From assembly GCF_005239135.1 (NCBI RefSeq), contig NZ_QKNX01000004.1, positions 124,001 to 188,000 of the forward strand: 64,000 nucleotides of DNA, written 5' to 3'. The first letter of the stretch is position 1, and every line of letters starts with the position of its first letter. Positions 37,478 through 46,215 of the stretch are shown piece by piece. Under the pieces are notes generated by a model that saw only the letters and a list, made by a program, of their open reading frames with translations, did no database searches and had not been told where the DNA came from. The DNA comes from Natronomonas salsuginis. GTDB lineage: Archaea; Halobacteriota; Halobacteria; Halobacteriales; Haloarculaceae. Position numbers and translations under genes: made by a program.

Positions 37478-38917
37478 TCAAACGAACTCGACGCCGGTGA
37501 TCTCGAAGCGTGCGCCGCCCGACTCGCTTTCGGCCGTCTCGATCTCCCAGTCGTGGGCCTCGACGATCTCCTTGACGATCGCGAGGCCGAAACCGGTCCC
37601 ATCGGGCGACATCGACTGTCCGGGTTCGAAGATCTCCGCGCTCATGTTCGGCGGTAATCCCGCCCCATCATCGGCGATATATACGCCGGGAGCGCTCTCC
37701 AGTTTGCCGAGTCGTACCGTCACGTCCGACCCGCCGTGCTCGACCGCGTTGGCAAAGAGGTTCTCCATCACCCGCCGAAGCCGCTCCCGGTCGGCCGCGA
37801 CGGTGAGTCCGTCGGCTTCGACGCGGAGCGTCGCGTCGTCGTGTCCGGTCGTCTCCCACCACCGTTCTGCCGCGGCGGCCAACGCGACCGGTTCCGTCTC
37901 GTCGACGACGCGCCCCTCCCGCGCCAGCGTCAGCGTCGCGTCGATGATCTCCTCCATCCGATCCAAGGCGTTCCCGATCGACGGGAGATGTTCGCTGTCA
38001 CACTCTTCCATCGCCATCTCGAGTCGGGCATCGGCGACCGTGATCGGCGTCTGGAGGTCGTGGCTGACGATGCCCGCGAACTCCTCGAGCCGTTCGGTCT
38101 TCGCTTTGAGTTCGCCTTCGCGAGCTTTTCGGTCCGAGATCTCCCGACTGTTCATCAGAAAGCCGTTGCTGCCCGCTTCGACCCGATTGCTCGCGATCGA
38201 TTCGACCCAGATCCACGATCCGTCGGCGCGTCGGAGTCGCATCTCGAAGCTCTCTCTCGCCTCGTCTTCGATCTCCCCGAGACGATCGAACTCCGCTTCG
38301 ATCCGCTCTCGATCGTCGGGATGGACGTACTCGAACGCTTTTTTACCGACCGGTTCGTCCTGTTCGTAGCCGAGAATGTGCTCGATCGCCGGGCTGTTGT
38401 ATTGAATCGTTCCGTCGGCTTCGAGGATGGTGATGATGTCGGGGGAGTGTCTGACGAACGAGTAAAATCGCTCGTTGAGGTGTTCGAGCTCCTGTTTTCT
38501 ACGCCGTAGCGCCACGTGAGCGCGCCGTTTCTCGACGGCGTCGGCGAGCCGGCTGGCGAGTAACGAGTACTGATCTTTATCGCCCTGCTTTCGGACGTAA
38601 TCCGTTACACCCTTCGAGATCGCCTCGCTCGCAACCGCTTCGTCACCCTCCCCGGTGAGAAGCACGAACGGGATCTCCCCGTGGATGTCGTGGACCGTTT
38701 CGAGGAACTCGAGCCCGTTCGTTCCGACCATCCCGTAGTCGGAGACGACACAGTCTATGCGGTGCGTGTCGAGGATTTCGAGGCCTTCTTCGGCGTTCGT
38801 GGCTTTTTTGCTGTCGAACCGTCCGTCCTCGCGTTCGAGTATCTCGGCAACGGTGTCGGCGAACTCGGGTTCGTCGTCCACGATGAGTATGTTGATGGTC
38901 GCGTCGCTCGCGTTCAT
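37478..38917 (-). CDS. Hybrid receiver-PAS histidine kinase
   Basis: 479 residues: an N-terminal receiver domain (about 8-125; phospho-acceptor Asp in CVVSDYGM, Lys in VRKQGD), a PAS/PAC domain (about 155-275), a HisKA with GIVSHDLQTPITVADAR and a HATPase with ENLFANAVEHGG and GTGFGLAIVKEI. It is soluble. Having the receiver ahead of the kinase is common in haloarchaea and suggests that it is both a target and a source of phosphoryl groups. A ribosome binding site (gggaggg, about 10 nt before the ATG) and a TATA (tttttatat near 38985) indicate a leadered mRNA. Confidence 0.88.
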   Translation of the reverse strand: MNASDATINILIVDDEPEFADTVAEILEREDGRFDSKKATNAEEGLEILDTHRIDCVVSDYGMVGTNGLEFLETVHDIHGEIPFVLLTGEGDEAVASEAISKGVTDYVRKQGDKDQYSLLASRLADAVEKRRAHVALRRRKQELEHLNERFYSFVRHSPDIITILEADGTIQYNSPAIEHILGYEQDEPVGKKAFEYVHPDDRERIEAEFDRLGEIEDEARESFEMRLRRADGSWIWVESIASNRVEAGSNGFLMNSREISDRKAREGELKAKTERLEEFAGIVSHDLQTPITVADARLEMAMEECDSEHLPSIGNALDRMEEIIDATLTLAREGRVVDETEPVALAAAAERWWETTGHDDATLRVEADGLTVAADRERLRRVMENLFANAVEHGGSDVTVRLGKLESAPGVYIADDGAGLPPNMSAEIFEPGQSMSPDGTGFGLAIVKEIVEAHDWEIETAESESGGARFEITGVEFV

Positions 38918-39149
38918 ACAGTACCCTCCCAACATCGTTTGTGCCAACCCCACATTCGCGTGTGTTGGGTATGGCCATCGGATATAAAAATGGTGATGAC
39001 CTGCTACCGAGCGTGATTTTGCTCTTCGGGATTTAAGTACTTCCTTCCGGAGTCATGTGGCGTCTGAGCGGACGAATCCCCCGAGTTCCGGGGTGAGTTA
39101 TGTGCCCTCCGACAGAATTGTCCCAGTGACTCGGCGAGTCCTCCATCGA

Positions 39150-40526
39150 TCACTCGAGGTACACATCGTCGTGGTCAATGGTCACGACCGAATCGAACAG
39201 CGGCTTGAACACGTCTGCGTTGTGCGAGTCGTCGCGCGACGGTTCGATGTGGAAGTGTGAGATCGCGTTCGCGGACCGTAGCTTCGACAGCAAGACCTGC
39301 AGAAACCGAAAGACGCTGCGTTCGTCCGTGTAGCCAACCAGAATCTCGAGTGAGTCAACACAGACGACCGTCTGGAGCGTGTCCGTATCCCATTCTCCGA
39401 TCACGCGCGTCATCACGATCCCCAACCGCGTTAGCTCGCTTGGATTATTGATTCGGGTCGTCTCTACGGACTCGTCGATGTCGTCCGGGAGCGACTGCCG
39501 ATAGCCGATGCTTATCAGATGGACGCCCTCGGCGTCTCCGGCGATGCGGCGGAGCCGTTCCGGGCGTATCTGTCGGTATCGGATCAACAGCACGTTTCGC
39601 CCCTCGACGTTGTCGAGCCCCAACAGATCGGTACACGCCCGATCCTTTCGGTCGTCCTGTGAAACACACTCGATAAGCACCCCGTCGCCGGGTTCGATTT
39701 CGAGGCCCTCCAGAGGCCCATCGTCGTGAATCGGTCGTTCCGGATCGGGTTCGCTGGTAAGCGGTTCGTCGGTTTTTGAGGCTGATGTACCTGTTGGATC
39801 TTCCGTCCCCATCTCGGTCTTCGGGGTGTGATGATCGAGCCACCGGAGCGCGTTTCTCACTTTGTCCCTTATCACCCCGTCCTCGCCGTTTGTCGCCGGT
39901 CCGGCGGGCTCTTCGGCTTCGTCGGCCGTACGTTTGTTCGGTTTCGCTCCGACGTCCTCGACTCCCGTCGACGATACTGGCTCCGTAGCTTCCTCCTCCG
40001 CTATCGTGGCCGCCTCTCGTTTCGAGGGGTCGATATCGTCCTGTGATCCCGTGTTCACGGCATCGGCCTCCGTCCGTGTAAGAACGACCCCATCCCCGTT
40101 TTCGTCGGCTTGTGCGTCCGTGCCAGCCGCGAGTGCCCGTTTTGCTTCGACGAATTGAACCGCCCTCTCGATCCGGTGAGCGAGCAGCCGATACGAGATG
40201 GTCGTTAGCGACTTGGGGAAGTAATCCGCGGCCCCTAGATCGAGTGCCCGTTCGACCACGTCTTCGGATTCATAGCCGGTAAACAAAATAAACGGGAGCG
40301 TCGGATGTTCCTCTTGAACGTGCTTGAGCAGACTGAAGCCGTCCTCGTCCGGCATATCGAGGTCGCACAACACGCAGTCGATATCATCCTCGACGAGTCG
40401 CCGTCTCGCGCTCTCGACGCCCGTCTCGGTGACGACACCGAAACCGAACTCCTCCAGCACTGCGGCTCGTACCGCCAGAGCGTTGCTGTCGTCGTCCACG
40501 TAGAGGACGCGAGTTTGGTCTGTCAT
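39150..40526 (-). CDS. Response regulator with a degenerate KaiC/RecA-like C-terminal domain
   Basis: 458 residues. A receiver domain (1-125) with Asp in CVLCDLDMPDEDG and Lys in YFPKSL; a long acidic, disordered linker (about 135-265); and a C-terminal RecA-like fold (about 270-455) with strands like RNVLLIRY, TVVCVDSLEILVG and SVVTID at positions equivalent to Walker B and later strands of KaiC, but without a Walker A lysine. It resembles the haloarchaeal DUF7504 type and probably cannot hydrolyse ATP. It may pass a phosphorylation signal by protein contact. A small inverted repeat, ctatc-ccac-gatag, abuts the start codon. Confidence 0.75.
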   Translation of the reverse strand: MTDQTRVLYVDDDSNALAVRAAVLEEFGFGVVTETGVESARRRLVEDDIDCVLCDLDMPDEDGFSLLKHVQEEHPTLPFILFTGYESEDVVERALDLGAADYFPKSLTTISYRLLAHRIERAVQFVEAKRALAAGTDAQADENGDGVVLTRTEADAVNTGSQDDIDPSKREAATIAEEEATEPVSSTGVEDVGAKPNKRTADEAEEPAGPATNGEDGVIRDKVRNALRWLDHHTPKTEMGTEDPTGTSASKTDEPLTSEPDPERPIHDDGPLEGLEIEPGDGVLIECVSQDDRKDRACTDLLGLDNVEGRNVLLIRYRQIRPERLRRIAGDAEGVHLISIGYRQSLPDDIDESVETTRINNPSELTRLGIVMTRVIGEWDTDTLQTVVCVDSLEILVGYTDERSVFRFLQVLLSKLRSANAISHFHIEPSRDDSHNADVFKPLFDSVVTIDHDDVYLE

Positions 40527-40791
40527 CTATCCCACGATAGACGATACAGCCGCATACCTCTGTTACCGACATATGTCGTACTCTTCGGTGACCTTCTCGG
40601 GCTCTGGCCGGTCCGTACCGGCGGGCGAGACGGTATCGTGGTTCTCCGATGGATCGTGCGGACGACAAGTGCCGGCAACGAACTCATTACGATTGGCCTA
40701 CTACAAATGAATACACCAAGATGGCACTCCAAACCGACCCGTTGGGGTGGTCTGGCCGGGTTCGGACTGACAGCCGTATCCGGAGAGATCA

Positions 40792-41895
40792 ATGACCGAC
40801 CCAAGTAGACGACTGCGGGTGCGTGCGCTGTTGGATGCGTACTTTCCTATCCTCTTCGGAGCTGCCATTCTCCTGGCTTTCGTGTTCGGCTTCTGGTTGT
40901 TTCAGGTGTACGCCGTCGAAGAGGTGCGGACTGAGCAGCGGACGTTCGTCCAGTGGTCCGAGTCGACGGAACTGGAACACAGTGCGTTAATAGTTAACGA
41001 GTCTGTCCCGTTCGAGGCGGGCCAACGTGTGGAAGACCGGCCGATCTACTACACGACCATCTCGGACGCCCTCGATATCACTTATCGATACGAACACACG
41101 GCTGGCGCGGAGTTGGACGTTTCCACGGATATCTTTCTACGCGTCCGATCGGTCAGCGGTGACGACGTCTTCTGGGAAGTAACCGAACCACGCGCATCCA
41201 CCGGGTCCGAATCCGTCTCGGCCGGTGAAAACCACACTGCAGAGGCGTCCGTCAACATCGCTGAGCTGCGAAGGACTATCGCGGAAATCCAATCGCAACT
41301 CGGGACGGAAGGATCCATCGAGATTGCTATCGTCGCCACTACGAGCATCGACGGTATCGTCGACGGACAGGCGGTGAACCGGACTCACGGAAGCCTGTTG
41401 AGACTCGCCGTCTCGCAGACGTCGTTCCGTGTGACTGACACCGAGACGATCGACGAGGAGTATACGTCGACCGATACCGTCGAGACCACTCAGGACGCGT
41501 CGCTGCTGGAGATGCTTGCCTCGTTGTTGGCCTTTTCAGGATCGCTGACAGTTCTCGGTACACTCGCGTTCGCCCGTCTCCGCGGGTACATCGAGCTCTC
41601 CGGGGAGGAAGCCGAACTCCTCGAGGTCTACCAACAAGAACAGGAGTTCTCTGAGTGGATAACCACCGGAACGTTCCCCTCCGAACGCGATTACGAGGCG
41701 ACGATCGTCGTCGACGATCTCAAGGGGCTGGTCGACGTCGCGATCGACACCAACAAACGCGTCATCAAGGACGAACAGCTCCGCGTGAGCACGGTGTTAG
41801 ACGACGATTACGTCTATCTGTACATTCGCCCCGACTCGTCGGCCAGCGAATGGCTGTTCAACCAAGCCGACATGACGATGGAGGAGCTGGACTAG
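40792..41895 (+). CDS. DUF5305 membrane protein
   Basis: A 367-residue protein with one N-terminal helix (FPILFGAAILLAFVFGFWLF), a large extracytoplasmic beta-rich domain (about 45-240), a second helix (about 245-265) and a cytoplasmic C-terminal domain. In haloarchaea DUF5305 proteins recur beside SipW-like signal peptidases and DUF1102-type secreted proteins, as here; the function is unknown. A ggaga about 8-10 nt before the ATG may be the ribosome binding site. It could be a membrane scaffold for the secreted proteins encoded nearby, which is inference. Confidence 0.75.
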   Translation: MTDPSRRLRVRALLDAYFPILFGAAILLAFVFGFWLFQVYAVEEVRTEQRTFVQWSESTELEHSALIVNESVPFEAGQRVEDRPIYYTTISDALDITYRYEHTAGAELDVSTDIFLRVRSVSGDDVFWEVTEPRASTGSESVSAGENHTAEASVNIAELRRTIAEIQSQLGTEGSIEIAIVATTSIDGIVDGQAVNRTHGSLLRLAVSQTSFRVTDTETIDEEYTSTDTVETTQDASLLEMLASLLAFSGSLTVLGTLAFARLRGYIELSGEEAELLEVYQQEQEFSEWITTGTFPSERDYEATIVVDDLKGLVDVAIDTNKRVIKDEQLRVSTVLDDDYVYLYIRPDSSASEWLFNQADMTMEELD

Positions 41896-42110
41896 CTCTA
41901 GTTTTGAACGGCCGACGGCAAATATATCGGTGTTGGGTGGGCTGATCGATTGGTAGTCGCTCCCCGCACACGGAATCGGCCTTCTCTAGGGTCCAAACGG
42001 CGTACGTCCGCCCGCTGGATTTCCACCGGGTGCGGCGTTCCGGATTCCAACCACGCTCAAGCGGGTCCACGAACACTCCAGTGAAACGCCTGTATGGGGC
42101 CATCATCGGG

Positions 42111-42154
42111 CGGTGAGCTCGCTCGAAAACGCGTCAAGCCGCCGTTGCTCACCG
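42111..42154. repeat. Perfect 8-bp inverted repeat with 28-base loop
   Basis: cggtgagc at 42111-42118 pairs with gctcaccg at 42147-42154. A second pairing, agccgcc (42136-42142) with ggcggct (42198-42204), competes with or interlocks it. Confidence 0.5.
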
Positions 42155-42232
42155 TCTCTCACCGGAACACGTGACACTGGTGGTGATGTGAACTCTCGGC
42201 GGCTCTATCATGACCGCGTTTATCACGTCCGC

Positions 42233-42284
42233 CCGTTCGGGTATACCACACGAGCGTATGCGCTCGTGGGCGCTACCGGAACGG
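42233..42284. terminator. 52-nt long imperfect hairpin
   Basis: Two 24-nt arms flank a tatg loop. The innermost 8 bp (cacgagcg / cgctcgtg) and the outer 4 and 6 bp (ggta / tacc; ccgttc / gaacgg) are perfect; a 1-base mismatch and a 5-base internal loop separate them. It lies 40 nt past the stop of the minus-strand gene and could end transcription from either side. Confidence 0.5.
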
Positions 42285-42323
42285 TGCAAAATACGTAAAC
42301 GCCGCCCGAGGGGACCGAATCCG

Positions 42324-43151
42324 CTAGTCTTCGGTACCGACGAAGACGCTGTCGAGCAGTTGAAAGTCGTCGGTTTCATTCCCATTGAACGGATTGCCAG
42401 TCGCGCTCGCCGCCTCGTTGGCTAGAATGCTCACTTGGTCACCGGTGAGCTCGGTTACGAGATCGACAGTGATGCTTTCGCCCGCTCCGAGTGTAACAAA
42501 GTCGCTCGGTTCTTCCTCCGTTCCATCAGTCCACCCGTTCGTCTCAGCATCGTCCGGAGATGGAGAGAGAAGAAGGTTACTGCCACCGCTTTCGTTGGCC
42601 AGATCACCCAGTCGATTACCCGGGATCTCGAATTTGAACATCTTAAGGACATCCAGTCGCGAGAGATTATCATTGCCGAGATCGTCTACATAATCGTCGT
42701 TGAACCAACCGGTGGTGCCGTCTTGAGCGTAGCCGCTCACTTCGCCGCCGTCATCTATCGCGTATGTCGTCCCGATGCTGACTTCGGTCGTACCGGTGTT
42801 ATCGATCTCGAGGAAATTCGAAAAGCGGATCTCGCTTGCGGAATTCTGTCGGGCCAACGAAACATCGAGTCCGTCGTTTTGGTTTTCGTTGGCACCTGCT
42901 GCGGGTAGATCCCCCGGATTCAGTTCATCGAAGTTCAGGAACTCATCTTGTGCCCAGTCGTCGAGCTCGCTATCCTCGCCGTCTTCGAACGCGGGGCCAC
43001 GCCGAACGATCGTCTGTGCAGCCGCGACGATCCGGAAGTCCGCTCCCGGATTAACGCTGTTTTGGAACGCCGCGCTCGAAAACGCCGCGCCGCTGCCAGT
43101 CGCTAACAGTCCCATGCCGATAATCGTTTTCCGCCGTGATAGGTCTACCAT
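42324..43151 (-). CDS. Secreted protein with SipW/TasA (DUF1102)-like N-terminus, 1
   Basis: 275 residues, acidic. The N-terminus (LSRRKTIIGMGLLATGSGAA, then FSSAAFQNSVNPGADFRIV) matches the short signal and cleavage pattern of SipW-dependent/camelysin-TasA-like secreted proteins. The mature part is a beta-rich, Asn- and Asp-rich domain with LEIDNTGTTEVSIGTTYAI, typical of the DUF1102-like fold in which strand exchange can build filaments. A TATA-like ggtattaag lies about 42 nt upstream, and three phased GCTTGAA motifs lie at 43203-43271. Filament formation is inference. Confidence 0.7.
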   Translation of the reverse strand: MVDLSRRKTIIGMGLLATGSGAAFSSAAFQNSVNPGADFRIVAAAQTIVRRGPAFEDGEDSELDDWAQDEFLNFDELNPGDLPAAGANENQNDGLDVSLARQNSASEIRFSNFLEIDNTGTTEVSIGTTYAIDDGGEVSGYAQDGTTGWFNDDYVDDLGNDNLSRLDVLKMFKFEIPGNRLGDLANESGGSNLLLSPSPDDAETNGWTDGTEEEPSDFVTLGAGESITVDLVTELTGDQVSILANEAASATGNPFNGNETDDFQLLDSVFVGTED

Positions 43152-43202
43152 AACTGTTTCACCTGTTTCGAGCTACGGCCGGTAAGGACTTAATACCGCT
43201 GA

Positions 43203-43271
43203 GCTTGAAACTCCGAAAGCGCCGCTTGAAAGGATCTCTCTGCACGTAATCACTGAAAAGCCCAGCTTGAA
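43203..43271. promoter_or_regulatory. Three phased GCTTGAA motifs in a divergent promoter region
   Basis: gcttgaa occurs at 43203, 43224 and 43265. The spacings are 21 and 41 bp, close to 2 and 4 turns of DNA, so the sites face the same side of the helix. They sit just upstream of the TATA-like element of the minus-strand secreted protein and between it and the divergent HTH gene at 43421. The same motif recurs upstream of two further secreted-protein genes in the cluster. Confidence 0.55.
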
Positions 43272-43420
43272 CCGGGGTTAACGAATTATTAAGCGGTCTA
43301 TCGACCACCGTGCTATCGAAGCGGCCGGCCGTGGCCCTCGCTGACACGGTTGGATCTCATCACCACCTATATATCCCCCGTGTACGTGCCCTCTCGCGTG
43401 GCTGCTGCCTCATATCTCAC

Positions 43421-43966
43421 ATGTCTCTCTCCAGCCAAGAAAAGTACGAGGCGCCAAAAAAGGATAGCGTCTACGAGCTGTTGAGCAACCACCGGCGTCG
43501 GTACGTCCTCCACTACTGCAAACGAAATAACGGGTCGGCAACGCTCTCGGAACTCGCCGAACAGGTCGCCGCCTGGGAACATGAAAAGCCCGTCGAGGAA
43601 GTGACTTCCGCCGAACGAAAGCGAGTGTACACGTCCCTCCAACAAACACACCTCGATCGGATGTCCGACGCCGGAGTTATCGACTACGACGGCGACGAGG
43701 TCGCACTCACCGACAAAGCCCAAGAACTCGACGTGTATCTGGATATCGTCCCCGCCAGCTCGATCTCTTGGGGGCTGTACTACCTCGGGCTCTCGGGGCT
43801 AGCCGCCGCCGTGTTGTTCGGCGTCTGGGTCGGGTTCGTCCCGACCGACACCGTCCCGGCGATCGGCTGGGCCGCGATCGTCCTGACGGCGTTTTTCGTT
43901 TCATCGGTCGCTCAAGTGCTACAGAACCGCCGCTACCGGCTGGATCGCTTCGAACGGCCGCCGTGA
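43421..43966 (+). CDS. DUF7344-type winged-helix protein with two membrane helices
   Basis: 181 residues. The N-terminal ~115 residues are a winged helix-turn-helix (SVYELLSNHRRRYVLHYCKR, a DUF7344 hallmark; TLSELAEQVAAWE; TSLQQTHLDRMSDAGVIDYD). Two transmembrane segments follow (about 120-140 and 145-165), ending in a basic tail. It could be a membrane-tethered transcription regulator. Being divergent from a DUF1102-like gene and next to the phased GCTTGAA motifs, it is the best local candidate for their binder, which is inference. Confidence 0.78.
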   Translation: MSLSSQEKYEAPKKDSVYELLSNHRRRYVLHYCKRNNGSATLSELAEQVAAWEHEKPVEEVTSAERKRVYTSLQQTHLDRMSDAGVIDYDGDEVALTDKAQELDVYLDIVPASSISWGLYYLGLSGLAAAVLFGVWVGFVPTDTVPAIGWAAIVLTAFFVSSVAQVLQNRRYRLDRFERPP

Positions 43967-44021
43967 ATCTGGTGTCGTTCGAGTGTGAACCCAGCGCAAT
44001 CTTAATGTAGCCTCTCATCGC

Positions 44022-44567
44022 ATGCGGCATGTGTTTACACGTCGGGCCGTCCTCTTCGGGGCCGTTTCGGTCGCCGCGGCGAGTGGCGGCTGTGCCGAAG
44101 CGGGACTCGAAGAGCCCCGAGAGGCGATACTCGGAACTAACGACCGCGGGAAAATCGTCGGCACCTACGACCGGGGTGTCGAGCGGTACAACGACGGTAC
44201 CAAAGCCCGCGATGCGGGCGCTCGTGCATTCAACGATGAACGATACGAGGACGCCGCGGACACGCTCGAAACAGCGACTGCCCACTACGCCGACGCGATA
44301 GACTCCTTTCGAGAGGCAGAAACGATGGGTGAGGATGCCGGCGTCCCGCCCGCGGCGGGGATCTGTGACGAGGCGGCGAGACACGCTGATCTGATGCGAG
44401 AGTCGACACTTGAAGCGCGCGAGGCGGCAAGCGCGGCCGAGGCGGGCAAATCGACGTCCGATATCAACGGCCACACAGAGACGTCACGGGAACTACAGGC
44501 CGAGGCCGAGGAATTGACCGTTTCGGACCCCGAGCGCTTGCTCGAAACCCTCGAAGCACAGTCGTAA
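44022..44567 (+). CDS. Small Tat-type lipoprotein, helical
   Basis: 181 residues. The N-terminus TRRAVLFGAVSVAAASGGC contains a twin-Arg and a lipobox with Cys at about 24, so it is probably a lipid-anchored external protein. The mature part is charged and almost wholly alpha-helical, with Ala/Glu-rich repeats that could form coiled coils or TPR-like helices (YEDAADTLETATAHYADAID). No family assigned. A TATA-like tcttaat is 20 nt before the ATG but 29 nt before an in-frame GTG at 44031, which may be the true leaderless start. Confidence 0.65.
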   Translation: MRHVFTRRAVLFGAVSVAAASGGCAEAGLEEPREAILGTNDRGKIVGTYDRGVERYNDGTKARDAGARAFNDERYEDAADTLETATAHYADAIDSFREAETMGEDAGVPPAAGICDEAARHADLMRESTLEAREAASAAEAGKSTSDINGHTETSRELQAEAEELTVSDPERLLETLEAQS

Positions 44568-44592
44568 GCCCCCCGGAATAGAGACTGCGGGT

Positions 44593-45480
44593 TTACTGGT
44601 CCGACCGCAGTTCGATTACAGCAGTTGAACCATCGTCTGCGCGCACGAGGAGATCGACATCCTCAACGAAGACACCACCACCACCCGGACCTCCACCCGG
44701 ACCTCCACCGGCGTCTCTGAACCGTCGGAACTCGAAGTCAACCCCCATACCGGGCTCCAGTAGCACCTCATTGCCGGCGATAACATCGTACACACCGTCA
44801 CCGACAGATATCGGCTGGGTGATCAGGTCCGCATTGTCCGAGCTGTTTGCGAGTGTCGGTTGGCCTCCGTTCGCACTGACTAGATCCGAATCCGGATTCG
44901 TCCATTCGACGCCGAACCCATTCAGCGTTATCTGTTCGTCGGCCGTGTTTGTCAGCGCGAACCTGTATTTGCCGTTCCCGAATCCACCTTTAATGCTTCC
45001 CTCGACCTTTTTGATCGCTGCAACGGCCGAGACGGCGAAAGAACGCACCAGTTCGATGCTTCCGACGACTTCGCTGCCCGCGCTGAGGATCGCGGTTATA
45101 CTCACTGTGTCACTGCCACCGCTGACCTCGAACTCTCTCGCTTCCTCGGGGTCGAGCTCGAACGAAACCGGCTCAGCGAAGGTGCCGTCGCCATCGACGT
45201 CGAATGCGACGTTCCCGCTTTCCAGTGTCACATCCATCGTGTAGTTGCTGTTGTTGGTGAGTTCGGGCGCGGTGTTCGTGTCGTCGTTACCGGTGATCCC
45301 AAGTAGGGCATCCGGGTCCTCCGCCGTGCTGGCCTCGAATCCCCGTTCCCCCACTGTGGAGCTGTAAGCCCCCGTCTGCCGGAGCCCGACCGCCGCCCCA
45401 CCGCTGAAAAGCAATCCCAACGCGGCCCGACGACTGAGCAGGCCGCGGGCCGTTCGCGCTTGCGTTCGATTTCGGGTCAT
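44593..45480 (-). CDS. Secreted protein with SipW/TasA-like N-terminus and Gly-Pro tract, 2
   Basis: 295 residues. A twin-Arg-like N-terminus (LLSRRAALGLLFSGGAAVGL) is followed by TGAYSSTVGERGFEAST, the T-G-aromatic-S pattern shared with the other secreted proteins of this cluster. The mature body is beta-rich (NSNYTMDVTLESGNVAFDVD) and contains a low-complexity GGGPGGGPGGGG tract at about 262-273. It is transcribed downstream of the 45584-46138 gene, with its own TATA-like GATATGT joined to a GCTTGAT motif about 45 nt upstream. Function unknown; a surface or filament-associated protein is plausible. Confidence 0.65.
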   Translation of the reverse strand: MTRNRTQARTARGLLSRRAALGLLFSGGAAVGLRQTGAYSSTVGERGFEASTAEDPDALLGITGNDDTNTAPELTNNSNYTMDVTLESGNVAFDVDGDGTFAEPVSFELDPEEAREFEVSGGSDTVSITAILSAGSEVVGSIELVRSFAVSAVAAIKKVEGSIKGGFGNGKYRFALTNTADEQITLNGFGVEWTNPDSDLVSANGGQPTLANSSDNADLITQPISVGDGVYDVIAGNEVLLEPGMGVDFEFRRFRDAGGGPGGGPGGGGVFVEDVDLLVRADDGSTAVIELRSDQ

Positions 45481-45522
45481 TGATGATCCCCGACACTTCC
45501 GTCATCCCAGACGGCCCGGACA

Positions 45523-45532
45523 CATATCAAGC
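45523..45532 (-). promoter_or_regulatory. GCTTGAT motif overlapping a TATA-like element
   Basis: The minus strand reads gcttgatatg, which ends in a TATA-like gatatg. The element lies about 45 nt before the ATG at 45480. It joins the cluster-wide GCTTGAW motif directly to a promoter. Confidence 0.45.
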
Positions 45533-45583
45533 TTCTCCGAGCTGACGACAATCCGATCGACCGCCTGCTGACGACCACTGAGC

Positions 45584-46138
45584 TCATGGCTCTTCCTCCT
45601 GCTTTGCGGTGAGTAAGAGCCGTATCTCGAGGCCGCTATCCAGCAGTGTCGCTTGATCGCGCAGGTCGACTTCCACCCCGAACACTTCGAACTCGCCGGG
45701 GGCAAGCTCCTCGCCCGAATCGTCGAGGATCGTGGCAACACCACCGCCCTCGTGGATATTCGTGCCGTCGTACACGATCCCCAGCGACTCCTCGGCGGCC
45801 CTCACCCGCTCGTCGGTGTCTTCATCGGTCACCCGGAACTCGAAATCGAGCTCATCGACGGTGACCTCGAGATCGTTCGTGATCCGAACGAGGTCCTCGA
45901 AGCGTGATATCGCCGCCCCGTTTAGCCCATCGAGGGCGATCCCTGTCACTTGGCCCGCCCCATCCACCTCGACGTAGGCCCCGTCGTCTCGCTCAGAGGT
46001 GAGAGACAGCTCGGAAACGACCATGAGACGGAAATCGGCACCCGCCGTGGTACTCGTGGAGAACGTGCCCGTGGTAAGGACACCCCCTCCAAACGTCGCG
46101 GCCACGAGTCCGAGTACGGTCTGTCTTCGAGTGAGCAT
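45584..46138 (-). CDS. Secreted protein with SipW/TasA (DUF1102)-like N-terminus, 3
   Basis: 184 residues. It starts MLTRRQTVLGLVAATFGGGV and continues TTGTFSTSTTAGADFRLMV, the clearest camelysin/TasA-like signal in the cluster. The mature domain is a single acidic beta-sandwich-like region (DLVRITNDLEVTVDELDFEF...FEVFGVEVDLRD) with a hydrophilic C-terminus. It is the right length for a minimal filament subunit. A TATA (gtatatac, about 46170-46177) lies about 35 nt upstream. It is divergent from the DUF1102 gene at 46351, across a large inverted repeat. Confidence 0.7.
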   Translation of the reverse strand: MLTRRQTVLGLVAATFGGGVLTTGTFSTSTTAGADFRLMVVSELSLTSERDDGAYVEVDGAGQVTGIALDGLNGAAISRFEDLVRITNDLEVTVDELDFEFRVTDEDTDERVRAAEESLGIVYDGTNIHEGGGVATILDDSGEELAPGEFEVFGVEVDLRDQATLLDSGLEIRLLLTAKQEEEP

Positions 46139-46215
46139 TGTGGTGGAATCTGCCGGACCTATTGAGCAGTATATACCCCATTAGGTGTTCTAAAACTTTT
46201 GTATTATGCACCTTA

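Larger units (their letters stand above)
41896..42323. other. Convergent intergenic region (428 bp) rich in inverted repeats; no supported gene
   Basis: It lies between the stops of the DUF5305 gene and of the first DUF1102-like gene. A minus-strand frame at 42106-41858 exists but has no recognisable features and is not called. The notable content is a set of pairing segments between 42111 and 42284, described separately. They could serve as bidirectional terminators or form a structured RNA. Confidence 0.5.

Noticed and set aside
40708-40809. Plus-strand mini-ORF (33 codons) overlapping the DUF5305 start.
   Set aside because: Contains Trp- and Arg-rich sequence without a recognisable signal, and no well-placed TATA; probably chance.
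41858-42106. Minus-strand frame of 82 codons in the convergent intergenic region.
   Set aside because: No known motif, many Arg residues unlike real proteins of this genome, and overlap with the DUF5305 end.
42111-42284. Possible tRNA or known RNA in the structured region.
   Set aside because: No T-arm consensus or cloverleaf could be built, so it is described only as inverted repeats.
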